9,918 nt of DNA from Methanobacterium sp. (GTDB lineage Archaea; Methanobacteriota; Methanobacteria; Methanobacteriales; Methanobacteriaceae), in assembly GCA_030539815.1 (NCBI GenBank), contig JAUNXM010000068.1, forward strand, positions 1 through 9,918. Direction: 5' to 3'. The first letter of the stretch is position 1. Each line of letters starts with the position of its first letter. This document shows positions 1-9,397 of this stretch, one piece after another. A program made the translations under genes and the position numbers. The notes under the pieces are model-generated. The model did no database searches. It was not told the DNA's origin and saw nothing but the letters and a program-made list of their open reading frames with translations.

Positions 1-1170
<1,170 letters not shown>

Positions 1171-1172
1171 AC

Positions 1173-1959
1173 ATGGCAGGGAAGGTCACTGGACACAGAT
1201 TTCTACACAATTTTAGAAAATACAAATTCCTACTTTACCAGTTAGTTAGCAGGGACATAAAAACAAAATACCGTAAATCTGTTTTAGGAGTATTTTGGAG
1301 TTTTCTGGAGCCTCTACTGACCATGATTGTGCTTACCATCATATTCTCTACAATTTTTAAAGGTTTCGGTGTTGAAAATTATCCTGTGTATCTTTTAACA
1401 GGTCGGTTGCTTTTCAGGAGGCACCTCGGCTGCCATGCGATCTATAAGGAGCAGTGCAAATATTTTAAAGACAGTTTACGTGCCAAAATATATTTATTCC
1501 CTTTCGGCAATATTATCCAATTTTGTAACCTTTTTACTCTCCTTAATTGTATTATTTTTAGTAATGGCCGTTACTAATGCACCATTTACTATTTACATAA
1601 TCTTCACTAGTTTACCTATCATGGCGTTACTTTTCTTCACCATCGGTGCGGGGTTGATACTGGCAACTGTGAATGTTTTCTTCCGGGATCTTGAACATTT
1701 ATATGGGGTTTTTTTAACACTCCTAATGTACGCCACACCTATATTTTACCCTCCTAGCATTGTACCTGCTAGTTTCCGTTTTATTCAGGATTATAATCCT
1801 CTTTATGCAGTTATAAGTTGTTGTAGGGATGTTTTTATTTACGGTAAATTGTACGATCCGCACCAGTTAATATTTGCATTAGTATCTGCTGCGGTGGCCA
1901 TGATTGTGGGTTTAGCACTGTTTTATAAATACCAAGATAAATTCATACTACACGTATAA
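1173..1959 (+). pseudogene. Polysaccharide ABC-2 exporter permease (Wzm/TagG-like), frameshifted
   Basis: Membrane half of an ABC exporter that moves lipid-linked polysaccharide out of the cell. The first frame carries the typical start RDIKTKYRKSVLGVFWSFLEP and a first helix, reads YLLTGRLLF and then turns to nonsense until a stop at 1577. The second frame resumes the family sequence at about base 1411 (FSGGTSAAMRSIRSSANIL, VYVPKYIY, VNVFFRDLEHLYGVFL, ATPIFYPPSIVP) and stops at 1959. The join is at about 1410-1417. With about 11 bases restored the protein would be 265 residues, normal for TagG/Wzm permeases. The ATG at 1173 is preferred because AGGA (1161-1164) lies 8 bases before it; a TTG at 1167 is too close to that site. 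The lesion is either a real inactivating deletion or an assembly error. Family assignment is firm; functional status is not. Confidence 0.88.
1410..1417 (+). other. Probable deletion scar in permease
   Basis: The octamer CTTTTCAG marks the point where the permease changes frame. Family members usually have about ten residues between LLTG and TSAAM; here only 19 bases remain, about 11 short. If the ancestor read LLFSFFSGG, its codons could contain CTTTTCAG twice, 11 bases apart, so slippage between the copies would leave exactly this sequence. The lost copy is inferred and not visible. Confidence 0.4.
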
Positions 1960-1968
1960 GTTCCACAC

Positions 1969-1974
1969 AGGTGA
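1969..1974 (+). promoter_or_regulatory. Ribosome binding site deciding a TTG start
   Basis: AGGTGA matches the archaeal anti-Shine-Dalgarno sequence and lies 4 bases before the TTG at 1979. No in-frame ATG is better placed, so this site supports TTG as the start of the ATPase gene. Confidence 0.6.
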
Positions 1975-1978
1975 AACA

Positions 1979-2726
<748 letters not shown>

Positions 2727-2743
2727 ACGGAGTCAGTATGCTC

Positions 2744-2762
2744 TATTTTCTTTTATAATTTT
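2744..2762 (+). promoter_or_regulatory. T-rich tract: possible terminator or weak promoter
   Basis: A T-rich stretch follows the ATPase stop and includes TTTTATAATT (from 2751). It could end the exporter transcript, since archaeal termination favours oligo-T. It could also be a TATA box for the next glycosyltransferase, placing transcription start near 2780 and giving a leader of about 25 bases. No purine-rich BRE precedes it, so the promoter reading is weak. Confidence 0.3.
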
Positions 2763-2794
2763 AATAGTTAAAACAGACATTCTTTTGATGGAAT

Positions 2795-2799
2795 GGTGA
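2795..2799 (+). promoter_or_regulatory. Ribosome binding site choosing ATG 2805
   Basis: GGTGA lies 5 bases before the ATG at 2805. It overlaps the upstream in-frame ATG at 2793, which has no site of its own. The 2805 start also gives the usual GT2 opening MDLTVVIPNYNG. Confidence 0.6.
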
Positions 2800-2804
2800 A
2801 TTGT

Positions 2805-3755
2805 ATGGATTTAACAGTTGTAATCCCCAACTACAATGGCCAACCTTTTCTAGGGGAGTGTTTGGAATCTTTAAAAAATCAGGATCATCCATTTAATGTT
2901 ATTGTAGTGGATAATGCTTCCAATGATGGTAGTGTTGCTTACATCAGGGAACATTATCCTGAATTTAAACTAATTGAAAACCAGGAGAACATTGGTTTTG
3001 CTGCAGCAGTAAATCAGGGAATAAAAGCCTCTGGTTCCCATTATATTTTTCTCCTGAACAATGATGTGTACTTGGAAGTAGACACCATTTCTAACCTTTT
3101 AAAGTGCATCAAAACCAATGAAAACATCTTCGCAGTTTCTTCCAAGATGATCCAGTACCACGACCGGACTAAAATGGATGATGCAGGGGATGAATACACT
3201 ATCCTTGGCTGGGCAAAAAGAGTGGGATATGGAAAATCACCGGATAAATATGTTCATAACAGGGAGATCTTCAGTGCCTCTGCAGCAGCATCCATCTACC
3301 GTAGAAGTATTCTGGAGGAAATAGGATACTTCGATGAGAACTTTTTCGCCTACATGGAGGATGTGGACATCAGTTACCGGGCCAGGATCCGAGGCTACCA
3401 TTGTTGGTACTGTCCAGAAGCAGTTGTTTACCATGTGGGCAGTGGGACCAGTGGTGGTAGGTACAACAAATTCAAAACCAGATTAGCTGCCCGGAACAAT
3501 GTCTATGTTCCCTACAAAAACATGCCCTGGCCTCAACTCCTGGTGAACCTTGTTTTCCTCTGCACAGGCTATTTCATTAAATATCTCTTTTTCATGAGGA
3601 AAGGATACGGTGAGATCTATTTGGATGGTTTAAAAGAGGGATTTAAATCAAGAAAAAGGATTGGTAAAGCTATATATGATCCTAAAAATTTCAAGAACTA
3701 TCTTATCATCCAATGGATTTTAATCAGAAACACCTTTAAATTCCTGTTTTATTAA
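2805..3755 (+). CDS. Family 2 glycosyltransferase (COG1216 type)
   Basis: Transfers a sugar from an activated nucleotide donor to a growing lipid-linked glycan at the inner face of the membrane; donor and acceptor are unknown. The 316-residue protein has the GT-A fold signatures in order: VVIPNYNG (5-12), VVDNASNDGS (34-43), ENIGFAAAVNQG (61-72), the metal-binding DxD equivalent LLNNDV (83-88), a GYFDENFFAYMEDVDISYR acceptor loop (174-192) with the probable catalytic base in MEDVD, and a conserved VYHVGSGTSG (208-217). A hydrophobic stretch near 245-263 may anchor it to the membrane. The ATG at 2805 is preferred over 2793 because GGTGA lies 5 bases upstream. It lies 78 bases after the ATPase and in the same direction, so it is probably part of the same locus, perhaps with its own promoter. 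It converges on the next gene across a 29-base gap. Confidence 0.9.
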   Translation: MDLTVVIPNYNGQPFLGECLESLKNQDHPFNVIVVDNASNDGSVAYIREHYPEFKLIENQENIGFAAAVNQGIKASGSHYIFLLNNDVYLEVDTISNLLKCIKTNENIFAVSSKMIQYHDRTKMDDAGDEYTILGWAKRVGYGKSPDKYVHNREIFSASAAASIYRRSILEEIGYFDENFFAYMEDVDISYRARIRGYHCWYCPEAVVYHVGSGTSGGRYNKFKTRLAARNNVYVPYKNMPWPQLLVNLVFLCTGYFIKYLFFMRKGYGEIYLDGLKEGFKSRKRIGKAIYDPKNFKNYLIIQWILIRNTFKFLFY

Positions 3756-3784
3756 GGAAACATGAAAAATAATACGGCAACTTG

Positions 3785-4459
3785 TCATATTATGTTGACC
3801 GCTGTAGAACTATAGATCTCATTGTTGTTTTCATTAGATTCATATATTTCTTTGTTAGAATCTACAATCACTCTTATGTAGTATTTGCCCGGTGTGATAT
3901 TACGGGGTACGGTGAATTTGGTGTTCTGATTTTTAATCTCACCACTGCCAAGATCACTAAGGTGGATTTTGCCCAGAAATATAACGTTTTTTGAATTCTG
4001 TTCCGGTGTAAACTGGAAGGTAACATTACAATCACCGGTGGGTAAAATTCCGTTGTTTTTAATGGTGTTCGGTATGTTTATTTCCTTGCCAATTCCACCT
4101 GTTGACGGAACTGTTACATTGGTTACAACCAGATCTCTAAAGAAAACAGCACTATCCACTGCTATTATGGCAAAAACCAGAATAATCACTACTATAACAA
4201 TCATGTATTGTTTTTTCCAATTATCAAAGATACTCTTAGAAGATTCTGAAGCTTTTTTCTCAGGGTAATCCGGAGTATTTTCAGATGATTCAAGTTCACT
4301 TATATTTAGATCATCAAGAGTATCATTTAAGGATTCAGGAGTATTTGTGGGTTCATCTCTTATTATTAGTTCTCCCCCACATTTGCATTGGAAGTCAGAG
4401 GGATTTTCGTCTAGTTCTAATTGATATTCTTCCCCACATCTTGAACATTGGACTTTCAT
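3785..4459 (-). CDS. Zinc-ribbon, single-helix, CARDB-domain surface protein
   Basis: Function unknown. The 224 residues read as four parts. The first is a cytoplasmic zinc ribbon with Cys5-x2-Cys8 and Cys25-x-Cys27. The second is an acidic Ser/Glu/Asp-rich linker (about 35-78). The third is one membrane helix (about 85-107). The last is an outer CARDB-like beta-sandwich (about 110-216) recognisable by [20 protein letters not shown] followed by NNN. CARDB domains are adhesion or substrate-binding modules common in methanogen surface proteins, so a link between a cytoplasmic metal-binding head and an extracellular module is likely from topology. Three N-x-T sequons (114, 145, 187) lie in the outer part, possible N-glycosylation sites. 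It is transcribed against its glycosyltransferase neighbours, so a direct role in the polymer pathway is not implied. The ATG start has a weak AAGTGA site 4 bases upstream and a good TATA box behind it. Confidence 0.82.
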   Translation of the reverse strand: MKVQCSRCGEEYQLELDENPSDFQCKCGGELIIRDEPTNTPESLNDTLDDLNISELESSENTPDYPEKKASESSKSIFDNWKKQYMIVIVVIILVFAIIAVDSAVFFRDLVVTNVTVPSTGGIGKEINIPNTIKNNGILPTGDCNVTFQFTPEQNSKNVIFLGKIHLSDLGSGEIKNQNTKFTVPRNITPGKYYIRVIVDSNKEIYESNENNNEIYSSTAVNII

Positions 4460-4503
4460 GCTTTCACTTGCCTGCCAGTGCTATATTATCCTTTATTTTT
4501 ACA

Positions 4504-4513
4504 TACTATAAGT
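4504..4513 (-). promoter_or_regulatory. TATA box for CARDB gene
   Basis: On the minus strand the sequence reads GCAAAAACTTATAGTATG, a purine-rich BRE followed by CTTATAGT. Transcription would start near 4483, giving a leader of about 24 bases that contains the weak ribosome binding site. Confidence 0.5.
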
Positions 4514-4646
4514 TTTTGCACTCATAACACATTTTTTTAAAATAACATTGCAGTGTCTGGTAATCATTATTCATCTTTGAAAGAAATATCCATCAGTACT
4601 TAGGGAATCTGGTGGATACTTTAGTTAATTTTAGCCAGATTTCAGC

Positions 4647-4664
4647 GTAACTTATTAAAGTTAC
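4647..4664. repeat. Perfect inverted repeat, possible operator
   Basis: GTAACTT and AAGTTAC form 7-base arms around a 4-base ATTA centre. It lies about 50 bases upstream of the plus-strand TATA candidate, a position suited to a regulator dimer. It is AT-rich and could be chance. Confidence 0.35.
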
Positions 4665-4710
4665 AGCCATTTAATATATGTTTATAATAGCTTTAATCTC
4701 CATTTGATAA

Positions 4711-4722
4711 TAATATATAAAT
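4711..4722 (+). promoter_or_regulatory. Candidate TATA box for GT2/glycosylphosphotransferase operon
   Basis: TAATATATAAAT is the best box-A-like sequence before the second glycosyltransferase and would give a leader of about 85 bases. CATATATGTT near 4770 is an alternative with a leader under 30 bases. The region is AT-rich, so neither is secure. Confidence 0.3.
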
Positions 4723-4825
4723 CATTTATCTCACATCTTAAATAAAATGTCTTGAATAGAATATTGGGCCATATATGTTACCATGAATAATGTTGTAGTC
4801 TTTTAAGTTGCTTAAAGGCGATAAA

Positions 4826-5719
4826 ATGGATTTATCAATTATAATAATAAACTATCAAACTTACAACCTTACCAAACAAACCATAGACTCCATAATCTCC
4901 AAAGAACACCCCTTTAAGTATAAAATTTATTTAGTGGATAATGCTTCCCTAGATGGCAGTTTGGAGAGATTGCAAAAAGATTTTGTCAGAGAAACAGAAA
5001 TTGGGTTAATAAAATTCATTGCCAACAACAGAAACAGTGGCTTTGCTCATGCTAACAATCTGGCCCTGAAAGAGAGCAATGCCAAGTATGTTTTATTACT
5101 CAATTCAGATACTATAATCCTTAATAATGCCCTTAGTAAATGTATCCATCACATGGAGGAGGATTCTAGTATAGGGGCTTTAGGATGTAAGGTGGTCCTG
5201 CCTGATGGTTCACTGGACAGAGCTTGCCGTAGGAGTTTTCCCACGTTCAGTGTATCATTTTACAGAATGACTGGTCTTTCCAGTCTTTTCCCTAAAAGTA
5301 AACGTTTCGGTAAGTACAATTTGACATTTCTGGATGAAAATAAAACCTACGAGGTGGATAGTTTAGTTGGGGCTTTTATGCTGGTAAAATCAGATGTAAT
5401 TCAGGAAATAGGTCTCTTGGATGAGGAGTTCTTCATGTACGGTGAAGATATTGACTGGTGTTACCGCATTAAATCAGCGGGGTGGAAAGTATTGTACTAC
5501 AGTGACGCAAAGATCATCCATTACAAAGGGGGAAGTAATAATAAACCGGTTAAACCCAGACTTATATATGAATTCTACAGATCAATGTACCTTTTTTACA
5601 ATAAACATTACCGGGATAATTATCCATTTATCATAACTGGAATTACTTATACGGGGATATGGGGGATTTATGGGCTGAAAATAATGTTAAATCGTTTGAA
5701 TAACGTTTTATTCAGGTAG
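4826..5719 (+). CDS. Family 2 glycosyltransferase, rhamnosyltransferase-like
   Basis: Extends a lipid-linked glycan in the cytoplasm; the sugar is not known. The 297-residue protein shows [12 protein letters not shown] (5-16), [10 protein letters not shown] (36-45), the DxD-type LLLNSDT (90-96) and a long core resembling bacterial WbbL-type rhamnosyltransferases: [20 protein letters not shown], then [12 protein letters not shown], then [19 protein letters not shown] (196-214) and IIHYKGGS (230-237). GED-x-D carries the probable catalytic base. The ATG at 4826 is chosen over an upstream in-frame TTG (4808) because AAAGGCGAT sits just before the ATG and [12 protein letters not shown] is the usual family opening. 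Its stop TAG overlaps a possible GTG start of the next gene, so the two are an operon. No rhamnose synthesis genes are in the window, so the name reflects similarity only. Confidence 0.9.
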   Translation: MDLSIIIINYQTYNLTKQTIDSIISKEHPFKYKIYLVDNASLDGSLERLQKDFVRETEIGLIKFIANNRNSGFAHANNLALKESNAKYVLLLNSDTIILNNALSKCIHHMEEDSSIGALGCKVVLPDGSLDRACRRSFPTFSVSFYRMTGLSSLFPKSKRFGKYNLTFLDENKTYEVDSLVGAFMLVKSDVIQEIGLLDEEFFMYGEDIDWCYRIKSAGWKVLYYSDAKIIHYKGGSNNKPVKPRLIYEFYRSMYLFYNKHYRDNYPFIITGITYTGIWGIYGLKIMLNRLNNVLFR

Positions 5720-5727
5720 TGGTAGAA

Positions 5728-7134
5728 GTGATCCGGGAAAATCAGAGAATATTTAACATAGCCTTGGTGGGGCTTGATTTTTCAGTGATCCTTTTGTCAC
5801 TAATTCTGGCATGGTACATCCGTTTTGGAACTAATCTGCTGGGTTTTGGTAGTGATGTAGGTGGTTTTTACCATTACATATTGCCTATAATCTTTATTTT
5901 GCCATCCTACATTTTTCTCTACTATGTCCTGGGTTTATACACCCCTCAAAGAACTAAAAAGACCATAAGTTCTGAAGCGTTTAAGATCATTCAGGCTAAC
6001 TGTGTAGGATTGCTTTTCCTTATAACCATACTGTTTGTATTGGAACTCACTGATTATTCACGGTACATGCTGGCCATGTTTGGCATATTTAGCACTGTTT
6101 TATCCATTGCTGAAAGATTCATAATTAGAAAGTTGTTGCAATTATTACGCAGCAGACGGTATAACATCAAATACATACTGGTTATTGGAACTGGGGATCT
6201 GGCTAGAAGGTTTTCAAATATCATCTTCCAAAATGAATATATGGGCTACGATATTATGGGTTTTTTAGATGAGAACCATTCACAGGCTGATTTAATTAAT
6301 GGCCTTAAAATTTTAGGCACAGTTGGAGATCTGGAAGATGTACTATCTAACAACCTGGTGGACCGGGTGGTTATAACCCTTTCACATAACAACTACAATC
6401 TCCTGGAGTGGGTGGTTGAAACTTGTGAAAAATGTGGGGTACGTGCCGAGATCGTGCCTTCTTATTACATTTACATGCCAACCAAACCCCATCTGGATGT
6501 TATAGATGGCATGCCCCTTATTAAGATTAGACATATACCTCTGGATAACTCTTTCAACCGGTTACTTAAGCGATGTCTTGATGTTCTGTTGGTGGTTCCG
6601 GCCATTATAATCTTATCTCCACTACTCATTTCGGTGGCGGTCTTGGTTAAGATTAGCTCTCCCGGGCCGGTGATATTCAAACAGGAAAGATTAGGACTTG
6701 ATAAGGAAAGTTTCCAAATGTACAAGTTTCGTAGTATGAAAGTTCAAGATGAAGAAAATGAAAAATTTCATTGGACCACTGCTGATGATCCACGCAAAAC
6801 CAGATTCGGTTCGTTCATCAGAAGAACCAGTATTGATGAGTTACCGCAGTTTTTCAATATATTAAAGGGAGAAATGAGTTTAATTGGCCCTAGGCCGGAG
6901 CGTCCTCATTTCGTGGAGAAATTCAAAGAGGAAGTTCCAAAATACATGGTCAAACATCATGTCCGCCCTGGAATGACAGGATGGGCTCAGGTGAATGGTT
7001 ACCGTGGAAATACTTCCATCAAGAAGAGGATAGAACATGATATTTATTATGTGGAAAGCTGGAGTGTTCAGCTTGATCTGAAAATATTCTTTAGAACCCT
7101 GGTTAATTTATTCCGGGATAAGAATGCTTACTGA
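5728..7134 (+). CDS. Polyprenyl-phosphate sugar-1-phosphate transferase (exopolysaccharide priming enzyme)
   Basis: Integral membrane enzyme that starts polymer synthesis by moving a hexose-1-phosphate from a nucleotide sugar to a polyprenyl phosphate. The 468 residues follow the full-length WcaJ/WbaP-like plan. About four N-terminal helices come first, opening MIRENQRIFNIALVGLDF. A Rossmann-like CoA_binding_3 domain (VIGTGDLARR, GYDIMGFLDEN) follows. Then comes the catalytic bacterial sugar transferase domain: a membrane hairpin near LLVVPAIIILSPLLISV, SSPGPVIFKQERLG, MYKFRSMK, RRTSIDELPQFFNILKGEMSLIGPRPE with the catalytic Asp-Glu at 370-371, and RPGMTGWAQVNGYRG. GTG 5728 is preferred over GTG 5719 because MIRENQR is the usual family start; 5719 overlaps the previous stop codon and remains possible. 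In archaea the carrier would probably be a dolichol-type lipid. The sugar is unknown. It converges on the LCP gene across 23 bases. Confidence 0.92.
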   Translation: MIRENQRIFNIALVGLDFSVILLSLILAWYIRFGTNLLGFGSDVGGFYHYILPIIFILPSYIFLYYVLGLYTPQRTKKTISSEAFKIIQANCVGLLFLITILFVLELTDYSRYMLAMFGIFSTVLSIAERFIIRKLLQLLRSRRYNIKYILVIGTGDLARRFSNIIFQNEYMGYDIMGFLDENHSQADLINGLKILGTVGDLEDVLSNNLVDRVVITLSHNNYNLLEWVVETCEKCGVRAEIVPSYYIYMPTKPHLDVIDGMPLIKIRHIPLDNSFNRLLKRCLDVLLVVPAIIILSPLLISVAVLVKISSPGPVIFKQERLGLDKESFQMYKFRSMKVQDEENEKFHWTTADDPRKTRFGSFIRRTSIDELPQFFNILKGEMSLIGPRPERPHFVEKFKEEVPKYMVKHHVRPGMTGWAQVNGYRGNTSIKKRIEHDIYYVESWSVQLDLKIFFRTLVNLFRDKNAY

Positions 7135-7157
7135 AGTGGCAGTAAGGTTATAATAAT

Positions 7158-7985
7158 TTATTTTCTCAACCCCAATTTAATGACCACTTTTTCGGTTTGA
7201 TTCATATCCGGGATCATATAATTTATTCCATTGATATGAGTGTATTCTCCGGTAACCACCCCGGTTTGGGCATTCTCTATGTCAAATCCGGTGATTAACG
7301 TTTCAATCACCGTTGTTTCCAGAGGTGGTATATCAGTTTTCACGTTTTCCCGTAACTGGTTCAAAACAGTTGGGGCTTGAAGTATGTTGGAGGGGTTTAA
7401 AGCTTCATTGATAATGGCGGTTATTGCTTCCCTGTGCCTTTTCATCCGGCCACCCTCTGATTCAGAGTCTTGCCGGAAACGAACGTAGATTAGAGCTTCT
7501 TCACCGGTTAATTTACTCACACCAGTTTTACCGTGAAGCTCGGGTCTCACAACGGAGATATGGGGTTCTACATTCATAGTGATACCACCCAGGCTATCCA
7601 CCAGTTCTTTAAAATCAGTGAAATCTACCAGTACATAGTAATCGATTCGCACATTCAGAAAGTTCTCCACAGTATCTATGGTGGTGTTTATGTCTCCATA
7701 GGCGTATGCGCTGTTAATTTTATCCACACCTCTGCCTGTAATCTGCACCCTGGTATCACGGGGTATGGATAGAAGAGAAACTTCTTTTGTTTTCTTATCA
7801 ATGGATAATATGTTAATGGAATCTGTATAACCCTGGTCCTGGGATGACCGGGCATCAGCACCTAAAAATAATATATTAATTCTTTCACTGGATGAATTCG
7901 TTTGGGGAACAAACAGGAAATAAGATACACCTGCGACTAAAACAATTATTCCCACTAATACTAAGATTAATATCTTTTTATCCAT
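7158..7985 (-). CDS. LCP (LytR-CpsA-Psr) family protein, probable glycopolymer transferase
   Basis: In Gram-positive bacteria this family moves polyprenyl-linked teichoic acids, capsule or glycans onto the wall outside the membrane. The 275 residues comprise one N-terminal helix (about 4-26), then an outer LCP domain with INILFLGAD (36-44), GYTDSINILSID (52-63), LLSIPRDTRV (71-80), VDKINSAYAYG (87-97), YYVLVDFTDFKELVDSLGGI, and LTGEEALIYVRFR (159-171) followed by GGRMKRHRE. The Arg and Asp residues that bind the pyrophosphate are largely kept (Arg76, Asp77, Arg169, Arg171, Arg180, Arg183). In many homologues the segment before GR is a DxGR type; here it is EGGR. No C-terminal LytR_C domain is present. 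It follows the DUF1616 gene by 60 bases with no clear promoter between, so they are probably one transcript. The ribosome binding site is weak. The acceptor in this archaeon is unknown; pseudomurein is a guess. Confidence 0.9.
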   Translation of the reverse strand: MDKKILILVLVGIIVLVAGVSYFLFVPQTNSSSERINILFLGADARSSQDQGYTDSINILSIDKKTKEVSLLSIPRDTRVQITGRGVDKINSAYAYGDINTTIDTVENFLNVRIDYYVLVDFTDFKELVDSLGGITMNVEPHISVVRPELHGKTGVSKLTGEEALIYVRFRQDSESEGGRMKRHREAITAIINEALNPSNILQAPTVLNQLRENVKTDIPPLETTVIETLITGFDIENAQTGVVTGEYTHINGINYMIPDMNQTEKVVIKLGLRK

Positions 7986-8045
7986 ACCAATAACCCTTAT
8001 TTTCCTTAAATTGAACTATTCATGCCTGAAAGTTTACCAAGTGAA

Positions 8046-9275
8046 TTAACTTATTTTCATCCATAAATCCCGTTTTTGGTAGGGATTCTGGTTGGGGAGT
8101 TTGAAGAGTATTAATTCAATCTTCCTTTGCCCCGGTATTCCTGCAGTGAAGTTAAAGGGGATTTCCATTTTTTCCTTGTTTTTCAGGGTTATGTTTTCCT
8201 GTTTTAGGATGGTGCTGTTAGCCTGGATCAGTAAACGATAATTCACGGTGGATCCTTCCTGGTTCACTAGAACCAAGGTTAGGTTGGTTTTTGCCCCGGA
8301 ATTGAGTTCGATGGTGTAGTTGCTGGTGTGAACATCCATTCCTTTAATGTAGAAATCAGTAGAATTATTTTTTTCAACTCCACTTTGTGATTGCCCTGGT
8401 TTCAGGATAGAGTAGGTAGCAGTAAATAAGGTTAGGATGATACAGATGATTAGAAATATTCTAAGAATTTGTTCCAGTTGGGGAATATGAAGTCTTCTCT
8501 CCAGTGGTAGTTTTTTCATTCTCATGAATGTTATAATACAGAATATAATGCTGAAAACAGCTAGAACAATTAATATTAGTTCTAAACGGATACTCCAGGG
8601 GGTATAATTAAATGCCAAACCAATTAGTGAAGTTAGAATTAAGCTAGATCCTCCCGCCAGTGCCAAACGTTCAATCAGTTCCAGATCATCATTTCTAGGG
8701 AAGGTAACAGATATTAACAGGTATCCTGGAATGAAACATATGAATAAGCACCCGGGCACCATCCAAAGGGGAGTTTTGTTTAGAGGAGGTACTATAACTG
8801 TAATGATCATCAGTAAGCTGAGTAAGGTGAAGGTTATCAGATTTCTGGACATCCTTCTCTTTGAATGAGTGGGGATGAATTTATCCAAAGTTTCAGGGTA
8901 TTCTTTTAATTCGGTTTTCGAATGGTTAACTCTGAGGATGTAGGCTGTAATTAATAGTACTATTGTAATTAAAGACAATATCAAGATTAGATCTCTGAAT
9001 TGAAGTCCTAATGAGGAATATTTCAGTATAACGCTGACTAAAACTGTTAAAAATACAGACAACTCCATAAACAGGAAAGGTTTTCTCAGAAGTCCGGTGG
9101 GGTTTTCTTCAGGGTAAAGTACGGACATCAATGAATACCCTGAGGATACAAAAATAATCATAAATAAAAGAATATCTACTGTAAAGTTATCAATGGGCTT
9201 AATAGAGGTAAATATAGTAGTGATAATCGATAATATAAAAAGTAACATTAAATCTTTTGATGACGTCCATTTCAT
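8046..9275 (-). CDS. DUF1616 membrane protein with internal duplication
   Basis: Function unknown; the family is common in methanogens. The 409-residue protein has about nine hydrophobic segments up to residue 291 and then a soluble C-terminal part of about 115 residues, probably outside. The canonical DUF1616 region is about 146-290 (FIPGYLLISVTFP, LIERLALAGGSSLILTSLIG, NYTPWSIRLELILIVL) followed by STDFYIKGMDVHTSNY and a beta-rich tail. The first 116 residues look like a diverged second copy of the membrane part (GYSLMSVLYP matches GYLLISVTFP at the same spacing). Six N-x-T sequons crowd the tail (304, 319, 331, 353, 361, 375), suggesting N-glycosylation. A strong GGAGGA site lies 5 bases before the ATG. 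It is the first gene of a probable two-gene operon with the LCP protein, which hints at a surface role. Confidence 0.85.
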   Translation of the reverse strand: MKWTSSKDLMLLFILSIITTIFTSIKPIDNFTVDILLFMIIFVSSGYSLMSVLYPEENPTGLLRKPFLFMELSVFLTVLVSVILKYSSLGLQFRDLILILSLITIVLLITAYILRVNHSKTELKEYPETLDKFIPTHSKRRMSRNLITFTLLSLLMIITVIVPPLNKTPLWMVPGCLFICFIPGYLLISVTFPRNDDLELIERLALAGGSSLILTSLIGLAFNYTPWSIRLELILIVLAVFSIIFCIITFMRMKKLPLERRLHIPQLEQILRIFLIICIILTLFTATYSILKPGQSQSGVEKNNSTDFYIKGMDVHTSNYTIELNSGAKTNLTLVLVNQEGSTVNYRLLIQANSTILKQENITLKNKEKMEIPFNFTAGIPGQRKIELILFKLPNQNPYQKRDLWMKIS

Positions 9276-9280
9276 TATGA

Positions 9281-9286
9281 TCCTCC
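9281..9286 (-). promoter_or_regulatory. Strong ribosome binding site of DUF1616 gene
   Basis: On the minus strand GGAGGATCATA precedes the ATG at 9275. GGAGGA sits 5 bases before it, the best Shine-Dalgarno match in the window, so the start is firm. Confidence 0.75.
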
Positions 9287-9294
9287 ATTATTCC

Positions 9295-9327
<33 letters not shown>

Positions 9328-9397
9328 AGTTCAATATTTTAATGGTGAATTTCAAGTATTACTAAAAATCATTTATTACCCTAATGCTGATTATAGG

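Larger units (their letters stand above)
4460..4825. other. AT-rich divergent intergenic region
   Basis: This 366-base non-coding gap separates the divergent CARDB and second GT2 genes. It holds a likely TATA box for the minus-strand gene, candidate TATA boxes for the plus-strand gene and one perfect inverted repeat. No tRNA-like motif, conserved ORF or repeat array is visible. Confidence 0.7.

Noticed and set aside
3782..4527. Three plus-strand open frames opposite the CARDB gene
   Set aside because: The minus-strand frame has clear zinc-ribbon, helix and CARDB features; the plus-strand frames are antisense and featureless.
4460..4825. tRNA or small RNA gene in the divergent gap
   Set aside because: No T-loop consensus, no GC-rich helix; the region is uniformly AT-rich with only a short palindrome.
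5719..5727. GTG 5719 as start of the glycosylphosphotransferase
   Set aside because: Possible because it overlaps the preceding stop, but GTG 5728 gives the MIRENQR opening typical of the family; kept as the alternative.
7135..7157. Hairpin terminator between the convergent transferase and LCP genes
   Set aside because: The 23-base gap shows no inverted repeat; only T/A-rich sequence, not enough to call.
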